A stretch of DNA of 64,000 nucleotides. Source: Trichobilharzia szidati (taxonomy: Eukaryota > Platyhelminthes > Trematoda > Strigeidida > Schistosomatidae). Below the pieces are notes generated by a model, which worked only from the letters and a program-made list of their open reading frames with translations, made no database searches and was not told the origin of the DNA. The DNA lies in the NCBI GenBank assembly GCA_944472155.2, contig OX235273.1, positions 32,585,204 to 32,649,203 of the forward strand, written 5' to 3'. The translations under genes and the position numbers were made by a program. Each line of letters starts with the position of its first letter. The stretch's first letter is position 1. Positions 47,501 to 50,639 of this stretch are shown here, one piece after another.

Positions 47501-50135
47501 AAGTCCTGGGTTCTGCTGGGAATAATCATAATCCCCTATACATGTATTTCCATAATGTTTAAATGACAGATGACATCAGATGTGACGTATCAAATGAGAG
47601 TAATTAGTAACAACCAATCATGTTGTGATAGATGAAGCAGTCCACAATGGGCAGAGGTTGAAATCTTTTGTCTTTCGTACACATAATTATAATAAGGGGC
47701 TAGTGTTATCGATTCATGAGCTTCCATCAATCTTACTGTTGAGCTGTTATTGTTCTGATGTATATCGGACAAACTTGTCACAATTTCCCTAGAAAATCCA
47801 CTTTTCAGAAATAAAATCATCAAATGCTCCTTATTTATTCGAAAAATATTCTCCCTTTACAAATATATAGTTACCGTACGTGTTGCTGGCGAGAAATGTA
47901 AGTTCTTTCTCAAAATATGTTTGTTTTCCATTTCTTATGAAGTGAAATAAATAAACATTTCTCATGTGAACACGTCCCTTAATGTAAGCACATTTCAGTA
48001 TTGCAGGCAGATGTGTCAATGTGGTTTTTAAATGTTTGATGCTTGAAAACTGTGTCAGTGTCTGATGTCATAATAACTGGATTTTTTCTGAAAGTCCCAA
48101 TGATTCTCAACTAACTTTTCAAATGTCTATATTATTCATAGAAACGAATAAGACAAATAGGTACAGACAAGTCCTGATTCACATCTAAAGAAAATAAGTC
48201 GAACTTTCATTGTAATCCGTTTGACACTTCAGGAGGTATTACTTATTCAACAGATATTCATGATCTCTTATATTGGACTCCAGCTCAAATTGACTTTCTT
48301 TTGTGATGAATATCGCATTAAAAAAAGTCAGTTATCAAGTAACAACTCATCAAATTACTATCTTGAATTTCAAACAACATACTTGACAGGAATGAGGAAA
48401 TCGAAGCGATACATTCTCTTGTCATATGAATAAACTGTGAGATTTACTCTAACATTTGATAGAGATGACACAAATCATTGAGATTATCTGTTTCCTTCTT
48501 AACGTCAACAAAGTTATTTTGAGCATCTGGAAGGTGAAAAGACGTCTTCAAACAAATAGGAGAATGTTTTGGATACTTCACACTTGAATTAGTGTCCTTC
48601 GAAATGTGATGCTGTTTACGTTGGTAACATACTGTGATTACATTAAACATCTGGGCTTTGTGTTTAGCTGTTATTCCCACTTTCATTAGAATGTGAACAT
48701 CAGCAAATGCTCTTTATTTATTCGAAAAATATTCTCCCTCTACAAATATGTAGTTACCATCCGTTTTGCTGGCGAGAAGGGTAAGTTCATTCTCAAAATA
48801 TGTCTGTTTTCCCTTTTTTTATGAAGTGGAATAAATAAGCATTTCTCATGTGAACACGTCCCTTAATGTAAGCACATTTCAGTATTGCAGGCAGATGTGT
48901 CAATGTGGTTTTTAAATGTTTGATGCTTCAAAACTGCGTCAGTTTCTGATATCACAATAATACTGTTTATTATGAATTTATCACACAATAAAAATATTAC
49001 CGTCAATCTAGAATCAGGTGACACGTGTTATTGATAAAACCGAATACATGAGAAGAAACAATTCAAGCTAAGAGTATTTTTAGAAGAGAATTTAGCGAAT
49101 ATCCCCATATATTTTCCATGTGCACATGGTGCTGACCACATCAAATAAGCATTTCACATGGAAATTATACCAAAACACATGTGGTCATACACGTCAGATA
49201 TTCATAAGAAGTTCATTTTGACGCTTTTCATTAAATTTTCTAAGATGTGCCTACCTATTGTTTCGTCAAATGAAGTCACTGTGTCTGAGCTTCCATAAGA
49301 ATGAAATGATTCCTTCTGAATACTGATATCTAAGTTCCCTTGGGCTTATGTCAAATAGAATTAAACATTTATATTCTCGAAATTCTACATTAAATGTGCA
49401 AATTAAAATACATCTGCCTCAATGATACTGAACTAACTTGTGTTAAATGTCTATTTTGTTCATTGTTACATATAAGACAAATAGGTACAGATAGTTTCTG
49501 ATTCCTATTTAAAGAAAATAAGTCGACTTTGGGGTTGATGATATCATCACTCAGTGTCTTGCATTTTATACTGAAACATCTTTCCTGTGTGACTCTCAAT
49601 GGATTATTTTAGTGAGCAAACTCCAATCTCGGGGTTGTTGATTCGGTGAAATTAAGGTAGACAGATCGTGTTATCCTACAGAAATTCGACCTACAATAAT
49701 AATTCAAGGAATGGATGAGCTCTTCAAATTGTCAGCATCATTATTAGTTCACTTACGAGTTAAATGACGACACAAAGGATACACCTCACTTTTATTGTAT
49801 GCATATCCCATAATAAAACTTCCAAGTTAGAGAATAAGTCAAAATGTTTCTTCAAAAATCAGACATACATACATAGCTTTCTATGATGTCAGTTTCCATC
49901 TGAGTGATAATATCAAACAGGCACACCCAGAGTGACAGAGAAAGGTCCACCCACATTCATGTAGTCATTAACAGTTTTATTTTGAACAGAGTGCTTCAAA
50001 TGTCTTTGTTTTGCAGTGTTGAATCAGTGTCAGTTTCATCAAGTCATATATTCCTGCATATCGTTTTCACGTACTGATCCATAGTCTCCTTCAATTCCAG
50101 ATATAGGCTGTCGCGTTGATTTCAAAGAATACTGA
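8524..50135 (+). CDS. Candidate giant micro-exon gene (MEG-type secreted protein), overall span
   Basis: This entry gives the proposed gene span; exons are listed separately. The gene begins with a TATA/initiator promoter and a signal-peptide exon ending in phase 1. A plus-strand series of very small exons follows, most of exactly 9 nt, each after a pyrimidine-rich AG and before GTRAGT or a close variant. All have lengths divisible by three, and in phase 1 none contains a stop. Schistosome micro-exon genes are known to have this plan (signal-peptide exon, many symmetric exons of a few to a few dozen nt, exon skipping) and to encode secreted proteins of larval and intramammalian stages. I cannot assign a numbered MEG family. 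The predicted product has a hydrophobic leader, a middle of three-residue blocks rich in K, E, D, R and T, and one of two C-termini (47,450 or 50,101). Some exons will be wrong and some will have been missed. Confidence 0.65.
9272..9433 (+). repeat. Foldback-repeat family, copy with both arms
   Basis: The left arm starts TTCCATTATGGGTAAA and passes through ACAGTAATGTTTACTGAT (9319-9336). The right arm returns as ATCAGTAAACATTACTGT (9416-9433), an exact 18-bp inverted match, with GCTCGAGACG echoing CGTTTCGAGC further in. Same family as 2.4, 32.2 and 42.9 kb. Confidence 0.65.
10600..11340 (+). repeat. Diverged intronic duplication, copy A (partner 15,590-16,090)
   Basis: Shared blocks occur in the same order in both places: GGCGATTTGTGT.AGCA, TCACAGGTAA, AGTCTCTGTT.GA, GTTGAACTTCA.TTC, GATTACTGAAGTGAAAATAA-like and GTCTCAC.ATTCT. 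The offset is 4.7-5.0 kb and identity is moderate. This indicates an old duplication of a segment of the gene. Confidence 0.6.
11797..11805 (+). CDS. Candidate 9-nt micro-exon
   Basis: CGCGGGAAA lies between CATCATTCCAG and GTGAGT. Phase-1 reading gives xCG-CGG-GAA-A. Confidence 0.5.
12450..12458 (+). CDS. Candidate 9-nt micro-exon
   Basis: TATGCACAA lies after a good tract (TTGTCTTATTTCAG) and before GTGAGT. Phase-1 reading is xTA-TGC-ACA-A. Confidence 0.55.
12743..12751 (+). CDS. Candidate 9-nt micro-exon (weaker)
   Basis: TTTACGAGG lies after TTCTTCAAATATGCAG and before GTAAGC. The pyrimidine tract is only fair. Confidence 0.35.
12965..13381 (+). repeat. 417-bp direct repeat, copy A (partner 18,315-18,731)
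   Basis: The two copies align without a gap over 417 bp. By eye there are only four mismatches, about 99% identity, and similarity stops sharply at both ends. They are 5,350 bp apart in the same orientation. I see no terminal inverted repeat, A-tail or target duplication, so a recent segmental copy or gene conversion fits better than transposition. Confidence 0.9.
13235..13657 (-). other. Unexplained 140-codon open frame
   Basis: This is a minus-strand frame (MHQFTLGLFSIPTAFIHIR...) with no recognisable domain. Its 3' third lies in the 417-bp repeat and the rest in unique DNA. It is long for such AT-rich sequence, but there is no promoter or splice signal to support it. Probably chance, or an undetected decayed element. 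Confidence 0.2.
15039..15044 (+). CDS. Possible 6-nt micro-exon (weak)
   Basis: AAAATT lies between TTTGACTTCAAAG and GTAAGT. The donor is perfect but the acceptor uses AAG with a mediocre tract. Confidence 0.2.
15156..15342 (-). mobile_element. SINE copy, 5'-truncated in the tRNA head
   Basis: The minus strand carries the same body and tail as the 7.95-kb SINE (AAGCCCTAAGTTC tail, GGCAACTCCATCCGGT-like body). The head retains only the box-B region and the GGCCGGCGCA end. The 5' half of the tRNA-like part is gone, as expected from incomplete reverse transcription or later loss. Confidence 0.65.
15590..16090 (+). repeat. Diverged intronic duplication, copy B (partner 10,600-11,340)
   Basis: Same ordered blocks as copy A. 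Copy B keeps a good micro-exon with donor just downstream (16,250), whereas the matching place in copy A (11,593) lacks a donor. Confidence 0.6.
16250..16258 (+). CDS. Candidate 9-nt micro-exon
   Basis: ATAAATTTA lies after ATGTCGATTCAG and before a perfect GTAAGT. The matching stretch in the duplicated segment (11,593-11,601, ATAAATTCA) has lost the donor. Confidence 0.45.
16515..16872 (-). other. Candidate antisense coding exon, unidentified product
   Basis: On the minus strand an open frame of about 119 codons runs from an acceptor-like TCCTTTAG just above 16,872 to a consensus GTAAGT donor at 16,514-16,509. Its end phase is 2. The protein has no motif I recognise; it is Ser/Lys/Cys-rich (for example ETDRCSKSFTESRCCSSV). 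The local GC content is higher than in its surroundings. It could be an exon of an antisense gene nested in the MEG intron, a decayed element, or chance. No plus-strand micro-exon overlaps it. Confidence 0.3.
17244..17252 (+). CDS. Candidate 9-nt micro-exon
   Basis: ATGAAAGTG lies after TTGTGTGACCTGCAG and before GTATGT. It differs from the exon at 33,414 by two bases. Confidence 0.45.
17614..17622 (+). CDS. Candidate 9-nt micro-exon
   Basis: TGTGTTTTG lies after CTCACCTCATTTCAG and before GTGAGT. Phase-1 reading is xTG-TGT-TTT-G. Confidence 0.55.
18096..18104 (+). CDS. Candidate 9-nt micro-exon (weaker acceptor)
   Basis: AAACTATGT lies between ACAAATCATAG and GTAAGT. The donor is perfect but the tract is purine-rich. 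Confidence 0.3.
18315..18731 (+). repeat. 417-bp direct repeat, copy B
   Basis: Partner of 12,965-13,381. Differences seen are c/a at 13,076 vs 18,426, c/a in GGTGGTCATG, g/a in AAAGCGG and a/t in CATCAATTG. Confidence 0.9.
18740..19980. other. Intronic AT-rich DNA without recognised content
   Basis: I see no gene or element here. A perfect donor preceded by GAAAG-TACTCC at 18,932-18,937 would be a 6-nt exon, but the acceptor is poor. Confidence 0.4.
19990..20218. other. Unidentified GC-richer segment
   Basis: This short block is richer in GC than its flanks and open on both strands (plus 64 codons from 20,004; minus 76 codons to 19,988). It ends in TTTAAATAC and a run of AAGAG. It looks like part of a dispersed element, possibly an LTR or leader, but I cannot name it. 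Confidence 0.3.
20349..20360 (+). CDS. Candidate 12-nt micro-exon
   Basis: TCAAGGATGAAG lies after a strong tract (TTTTTTCTCTTCTGCAG) and before GTCAGT. Phase-1 reading is xTC-AAG-GAT-GAA-G (x-K-D-E), an acidic/basic block. Confidence 0.5.
20534..20556. repeat. (TA)n microsatellite
   Basis: An uninterrupted TA run of about 23 bp. A broken TA-rich run also lies at 21,556-21,585. Confidence 0.9.
20900..22090 (-). pseudogene. RTE-like non-LTR element, decayed and shortened copy
   Basis: On the minus strand the order is endonuclease then reverse transcriptase. At 22,085-22,040 'MGIRNVHILSDVE' parallels the GTWNVR start of the 58.1-kb copy. At about 21,900-21,790 the string DEGAFMI...MVLMQWESLFSRI parallels TEGMAIMI...KALMQWEAISPRT. 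At 21,027-20,905 HNRKFSEAFEV...CLISLMIFLALVD parallels FHNGKLTESFEV...CLLSPMIFLIAVD. Several stops and frameshifts, and loss of the segment between, make it clearly dead. It lies between micro-exons, so it is an intronic insertion. Confidence 0.75.
22183..22203 (+). CDS. Candidate 21-nt micro-exon
   Basis: The exon follows TTTCAAGTTTCTTTAG and precedes a perfect GTAAGT. The length is a multiple of three and phase-1 reading (xCT-ATT-CTG-TTC-ATA-AGT-CAT-A) has no stop. The hydrophobic content differs from the other blocks, so it is less certain. Confidence 0.35.
22478..22486 (+). CDS. Candidate 9-nt micro-exon
   Basis: GAGATAGAG lies after TCCTTTTACTTGATCAG and before a perfect GTAAGT. Phase-1 reading is xGA-GAT-AGA-G. 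Confidence 0.55.
22700..23980. other. Intronic AT-rich DNA without recognised content
   Basis: I see no gene, RNA or element on either strand in this stretch. Confidence 0.4.
23985..23990 (+). CDS. Possible 6-nt micro-exon (weak)
   Basis: TCCATG lies between TCTGTATTTACTTAG and GTAAAG. The acceptor is good but the donor is non-consensus. Confidence 0.25.
24285..24293 (+). CDS. Candidate 9-nt micro-exon
   Basis: AAGATTTAC lies after one of the best tracts in the window (TTTTTATTTTTTCAG) and before GTATGT. Phase-1 reading is xAA-GAT-TTA-C. Confidence 0.55.
25160..26010 (+). pseudogene. Ty3/gypsy-type (CsRn1/Mag-like) gag relic
   Basis: Across several frames the plus strand gives a gag of the group common in flatworm gypsy elements: KMDFTRKDDA..., ITDRTIDEAVQTWRL.FGDHTSLF, RMLSRLEQDEQMTLKDLGEE (with frameshifts), and a CCHC knuckle at about 25,957-25,998 reading C-N-L-C-K-A-T-G-Y-K-Q-G-Y-C. 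The knuckle histidine is replaced by tyrosine. Many stops and frameshifts mark an old copy. No LTRs, protease or RT could be recognised on either side. It is an intronic insertion in the micro-exon gene. Confidence 0.7.
27240..27470 (-). pseudogene. Penelope-like element, N-terminal RT fragment
   Basis: The minus strand reads PRLYVLPRVNTPDLRYRRIL followed by DMSASPYYPIGK..., which parallels the 'G-Y-LPK-H-K...RPI...SPY' entry region of Penelope-like reverse transcriptases. No catalytic box follows; the sequence becomes unrecognisable below 27,240. Confidence 0.55.
27856..27864 (+). CDS. Candidate 9-nt micro-exon
   Basis: AAAAAATTA lies after an excellent tract (TCTTCTTCTTTCCTAG) and before GTAAGA. 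Phase-1 reading is xAA-AAA-ATT-A. Confidence 0.5.
28621..28629 (+). CDS. Candidate 9-nt micro-exon
   Basis: TAAAAAATT lies after GTTTCGACCATTTTAG and before a perfect GTAAGT. Phase-1 reading is xTA-AAA-AAT-T. Joined directly to the exon at 30,924 it would create TAA across the junction. Confidence 0.5.
28700..30900. other. Intronic AT-rich DNA
   Basis: Nothing recognised apart from the possible 6-nt exon at 29,445. Short open frames here are on AT-rich DNA and show no domain. Confidence 0.4.
29445..29450 (+). CDS. Possible 6-nt micro-exon
   Basis: TTCCAA lies between TTTCCTCTTTAAAAG and GTGAGT. Its inclusion would turn the T|AA junction between 28,621 and 30,924 into TTT-CCA-AAA and keep the frame open. 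The AAAG acceptor is weaker than CAG or TAG. Confidence 0.3.
30924..30932 (+). CDS. Candidate 9-nt micro-exon
   Basis: AAAACCTCA lies after a strong tract (CATTGTTTATTTATTCAG) and before GTGAGT. Phase-1 reading is xAA-AAC-CTC-A. Confidence 0.55.
31966..31974 (+). CDS. Candidate 9-nt micro-exon
   Basis: CCGACATGG lies after TAACTTGTCATTTCAG and before a perfect GTAAGT. Phase-1 reading is xCC-GAC-ATG-G. Confidence 0.6.
32207..32383. repeat. Long near-perfect inverted repeat (foldback)
   Basis: The 82-bp arms 32,207-32,288 and 32,302-32,383 are complementary at 81 positions, with no gap and a 13-nt loop. The single mismatch (T against C, near GATGATGCTT / GATGACGCTT) would be a G-U pair in RNA. 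Arms contain the family strings ATGGATAAGATTTTATTT, CACAGTGTTACACAGTA and CTTCGAGCACAA. In an intron transcript this would form a long hairpin. Confidence 0.95.
33414..33422 (+). CDS. Candidate 9-nt micro-exon
   Basis: CTGAAAGTG lies after GGTGTACTCCAATTTAG and before GTAAGC. It resembles the 17,244 exon (ATGAAAGTG). Confidence 0.45.
34230..34238 (+). CDS. Candidate 9-nt micro-exon
   Basis: TTCGCACTG lies after TTTGTTAACATACTGTCAG and before GTGAGT. Confidence 0.45.
35510..35518 (+). CDS. Array micro-exon R1, 9 nt
   Basis: AAATTTTAA lies between CGTATCACATAG and GTGAGT in the most diverged 5' unit. Its tract is weaker than in the inner units. Confidence 0.45.
   Translation, partial: KF
35939..35947 (+). 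CDS. Array micro-exon R2, 9 nt
   Basis: AAGAGGAAC lies between ACGTTTTCTATAG and GTGAGT. Phase-1 reading is xAA-GAG-GAA-C (acidic). Confidence 0.6.
36096..36274 (-). pseudogene. Ty3/gypsy gag N-terminal fragment next to its LTR
   Basis: The minus strand reads WPTAFEEADIRSFLRDFE followed by AVAELVGIKEQAAKAVVLG, the N-terminal region of a gypsy-type gag. It begins just after the LTR end and the sequence TTGGTGTCGCTGCC, which is placed as a primer-binding site would be. The frame is open but stops abruptly at 36,096, where tandem-array sequence resumes, so only the 5' end of the element is left. Confidence 0.75.
36275..36595 (-). mobile_element. Ty3/gypsy LTR (321 bp)
   Basis: On the minus strand it starts TGTCTACTAG and ends GTCGTTACA. 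It contains a TATATAAATA box and an AATAAA upstream of the end. It is followed by a primer-site-like sequence and gag on the same strand. The left and right flanks do not rejoin to an intact array unit: the left flank stops at the CTCTAG position and the right flank resumes at GATGGAG, further along the unit. A deletion or recombination therefore accompanied or followed insertion. Confidence 0.7.
36883..36891 (+). CDS. Array micro-exon R3, 9 nt
   Basis: TAATTAAAC lies after TTTTGTTTTCCATAG and before GTGAGT. It reads xTA-ATT-AAA-C in phase 1; phases 0 and 2 would give TAA stops, so this exon discriminates phase. Identical to R4. Confidence 0.65.
37515..37523 (+). CDS. Array micro-exon R4, 9 nt
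   Basis: TAATTAAAC lies after TTTTGTTTTCCATAG and before GTGAGT. It is identical to R3 in exon and flanks, a recent unit duplication. Confidence 0.65.
37893..38373 (+). mobile_element. Solo LTR (481 bp) with 4-bp target duplication, inside the array
   Basis: The insertion interrupts an array unit cleanly. It begins TGTAGTGG and ends CTCCACA (TG...CA ends) and is flanked by GATG at 37,889-37,892 and 38,374-38,377. Removing it and one GATG restores the unit (GCTTATAGATGGAGTG, as in the first unit at 35,658). It contains AAATAAAATT and a TATATAA box. Its long plus-strand frame (38,110-38,487) is a side effect of LTR sequence and crosses the LTR end, so it is not a gene. Orientation is not certain. 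Confidence 0.85.
38648..38656 (+). CDS. Array micro-exon R5, 9 nt
   Basis: AAAGTGGAC lies between TTTTGTTTTCTATAG and GTGAGT. Phase-1 reading is xAA-AGT-GGA-C. Confidence 0.6.
39277..39285 (+). CDS. Array micro-exon R6, 9 nt
   Basis: CACTTGACT lies between CATTTTCTTTTGTAAAG and GTGAGT. Phase-1 reading is xCA-CTT-GAC-T. Confidence 0.5.
39613..39621 (+). CDS. Array micro-exon R7, 9 nt
   Basis: ATAATGCCT lies after CATTTTTTTGCATGCAG and before GTGAGT, in the diverged last unit. Phase-1 reading is xAT-AAT-GCC-T. Confidence 0.55.
40659..40934 (+). pseudogene. Penelope-like element, RT catalytic fragment
   Basis: The plus strand reads KANRMAMGSPFFSTVVNIFM, a stop, then APTIPRRYVDDMFPVLKSGH and FFAPINSATDAFQF. 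This matches the MGSP...NIFM, RYVDD and HINS...QF series of Penelope-like reverse transcriptases. The YVDD box is intact. One in-frame TGA and truncation at both ends make it a relic. Probably the same insertion as the endonuclease piece at 42.3 kb. Confidence 0.75.
41936..41944 (+). CDS. Candidate 9-nt micro-exon
   Basis: ATGTCAAGA lies between TTTTGGAAATTTCAG and GTGAGT. Phase-1 reading is xAT-GTC-AAG-A. Confidence 0.5.
42310..42550 (+). pseudogene. Penelope-like C-terminal (GIY-YIG side) fragment
   Basis: The frame contains HPIKTGHSLSANTSFKVICK followed by VNNKLSKAKRF...ETLHIQL. This resembles the C-terminal part after the GIY-YIG core of Penelope-like proteins (H...TGH.., then ...N....R...E...I). 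The GIY-YIG signature itself is not visible. It lies on the same strand as the RT piece at 40.7 kb and is followed by a foldback-family repeat. Confidence 0.45.
42840..42990. repeat. Foldback-repeat family copy downstream of Penelope fragment
   Basis: The left arm has GATAAATTCATACAGTGTTA and CGTTTCGATCACAATA; the right arm has TACCGTATAACACTGTGG and AAATAAAATTCCATCCATGA as its inverted counterpart. It is more diverged than the 32.2-kb copy. Its place 3' of the Penelope fragment suggests that the family may be Penelope terminal sequence. Confidence 0.5.
43140..43148 (+). CDS. Candidate 9-nt micro-exon
   Basis: ATTTGGTCC lies between ATTTCGTATCAATTCAG and a perfect GTAAGT. Confidence 0.5.
44207..44215 (+). 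CDS. Candidate 9-nt micro-exon
   Basis: GAAAAAGAT lies after a strong tract (CAATTTTTATTTCTCAG) and before GTATGT. Phase-1 reading is xGA-AAA-AGA-T (basic). Confidence 0.55.
44865..44873 (+). CDS. Candidate 9-nt micro-exon
   Basis: TCGAGGAAT lies between CACTGAATCATTTCAG and a perfect GTAAGT. Phase-1 reading is xTC-GAG-GAA-T. Confidence 0.55.
44880..47449. other. Intronic AT-rich DNA
   Basis: No element recognised. A good acceptor at about 45,075 (CGTCATTTCAG) has no matching donor at a multiple of three. Confidence 0.4.
47450..47562 (+). CDS. Candidate terminal exon A of the micro-exon gene
   Basis: The acceptor TTGTTTCTTGCGTGTAG is followed by an exon which, entered in phase 1, reads VPVTTPSTIPHRQNVSQVLG and 16 further residues to TAA at 47,560. 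The 36-residue tail is rich in Thr, Ser, Pro and Asn and has an N-x-S site (NVS), as suits a secreted glycoprotein. An AATAAA lies at 47,810. The other two frames are also open for a while (phase 0 gives a hydrophobic end), so the choice depends on phase. Two well-made 27-nt exons lie downstream, so this would be an alternative end. Confidence 0.45.
47823..48073 (+). repeat. Direct repeat around first 27-nt exon (partner 48,713-48,963)
   Basis: About 250 bp of high similarity (TTATTTATTCGAAAAATATT, TCTCATGTGAACACGTCCCT, GCACATTTCAGTATTGCAGG). The copies are 890 bp apart, and each includes a 27-nt exon. Other short blocks (48,121-48,205 with 49,443-49,530; CATTTCAAACAACATACTT at 46,850 with 48,367) show that a larger region was duplicated. 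Confidence 0.85.
47871..47897 (+). CDS. Candidate 27-nt micro-exon, copy 1
   Basis: It lies between CTCCCTTTACAAATATATAG and a perfect GTAAGT. Phase-1 reading is x-T-V-R-V-A-G-E-K. The partner at 48,754 has the same length, phase, acceptor form and donor, with a conserved protein pattern. Confidence 0.6.
48713..48963 (+). repeat. Direct repeat around second 27-nt exon
   Basis: Partner of 47,823-48,073, in the same orientation. It is identical over long stretches, for example from TTTCTCATGTGAACACGTCC onward. Confidence 0.85.
48754..48780 (+). CDS. Candidate 27-nt micro-exon, copy 2
   Basis: It lies between CTCCCTCTACAAATATGTAG and a perfect GTAAGT. Phase-1 reading is x-T-I-R-F-A-G-E-K. It differs from copy 1 at five exon positions but keeps length and frame. 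Confidence 0.6.
50101..50135 (+). CDS. Candidate terminal exon B of the micro-exon gene
   Basis: It follows a strong tract (CTCCTTCAATTCCAG). Phase-1 reading gives xAT then IGCRVDFKEY and TGA at 50,133. An AATAAA at 50,625 could end the transcript. The short coding part followed by a 3' UTR is plausible for a last exon, but only the acceptor, phase and polyadenylation signal support it. Confidence 0.35.
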
Positions 50136-50449
50136 TATGGTAGGTTGATCGTCAATTTAGTAACATTAGTATCATTTTCTCACATTGGTTTTATTCTCTA
50201 TGACTAGAGAGTAAGGTAGTACGCCATGATCTTTTTGCCTTGACACGTATAGGAGGATGCGAATAATTTTAAGTAATTGACATTTAACCACACAGAAGGT
50301 GGTAACACTTGTGGAATATACTACGTGAATCTTCTTAGATCACTTGCTGTTTTGTCCGTCCATCTGCCGAAAAATACCACACGAAATAATAATTCGAAAT
50401 ATTTTGGTTGAAACTCAATACCAGATGGTTCAATCCAGTCATCACGAAG

Positions 50450-50580
50450 CCTTCAATCTAGGTTTCGTGCTAGTTGGCACTGATCAGCAAGGCGTATCTG
50501 TAACACTGAAGGAACTCGTACCTCTTCTGCAATTAGAACACGTGCCCATGTGTTGCAGTCAGAGACGTTTCAATTGATCT
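50450..50580 (+). repeat. Probable degraded dispersed repeat
   Basis: The stretch GGTTTCGTGCTAGTTGGCAC, then TGATCAGCAAGGCGTA and GGAACTCGTACC is GC-richer than its surroundings. It has the flavour of a schistosome interspersed repeat with a tRNA-like antisense GAACTCGAACCC motif. I cannot name the family. Confidence 0.3.
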
Positions 50581-50639
50581 ACCCGAGCTCGCAATTGGCT
50601 TCCTGTAGGACTATGTGTGATCCAAATAAACAAGATATG

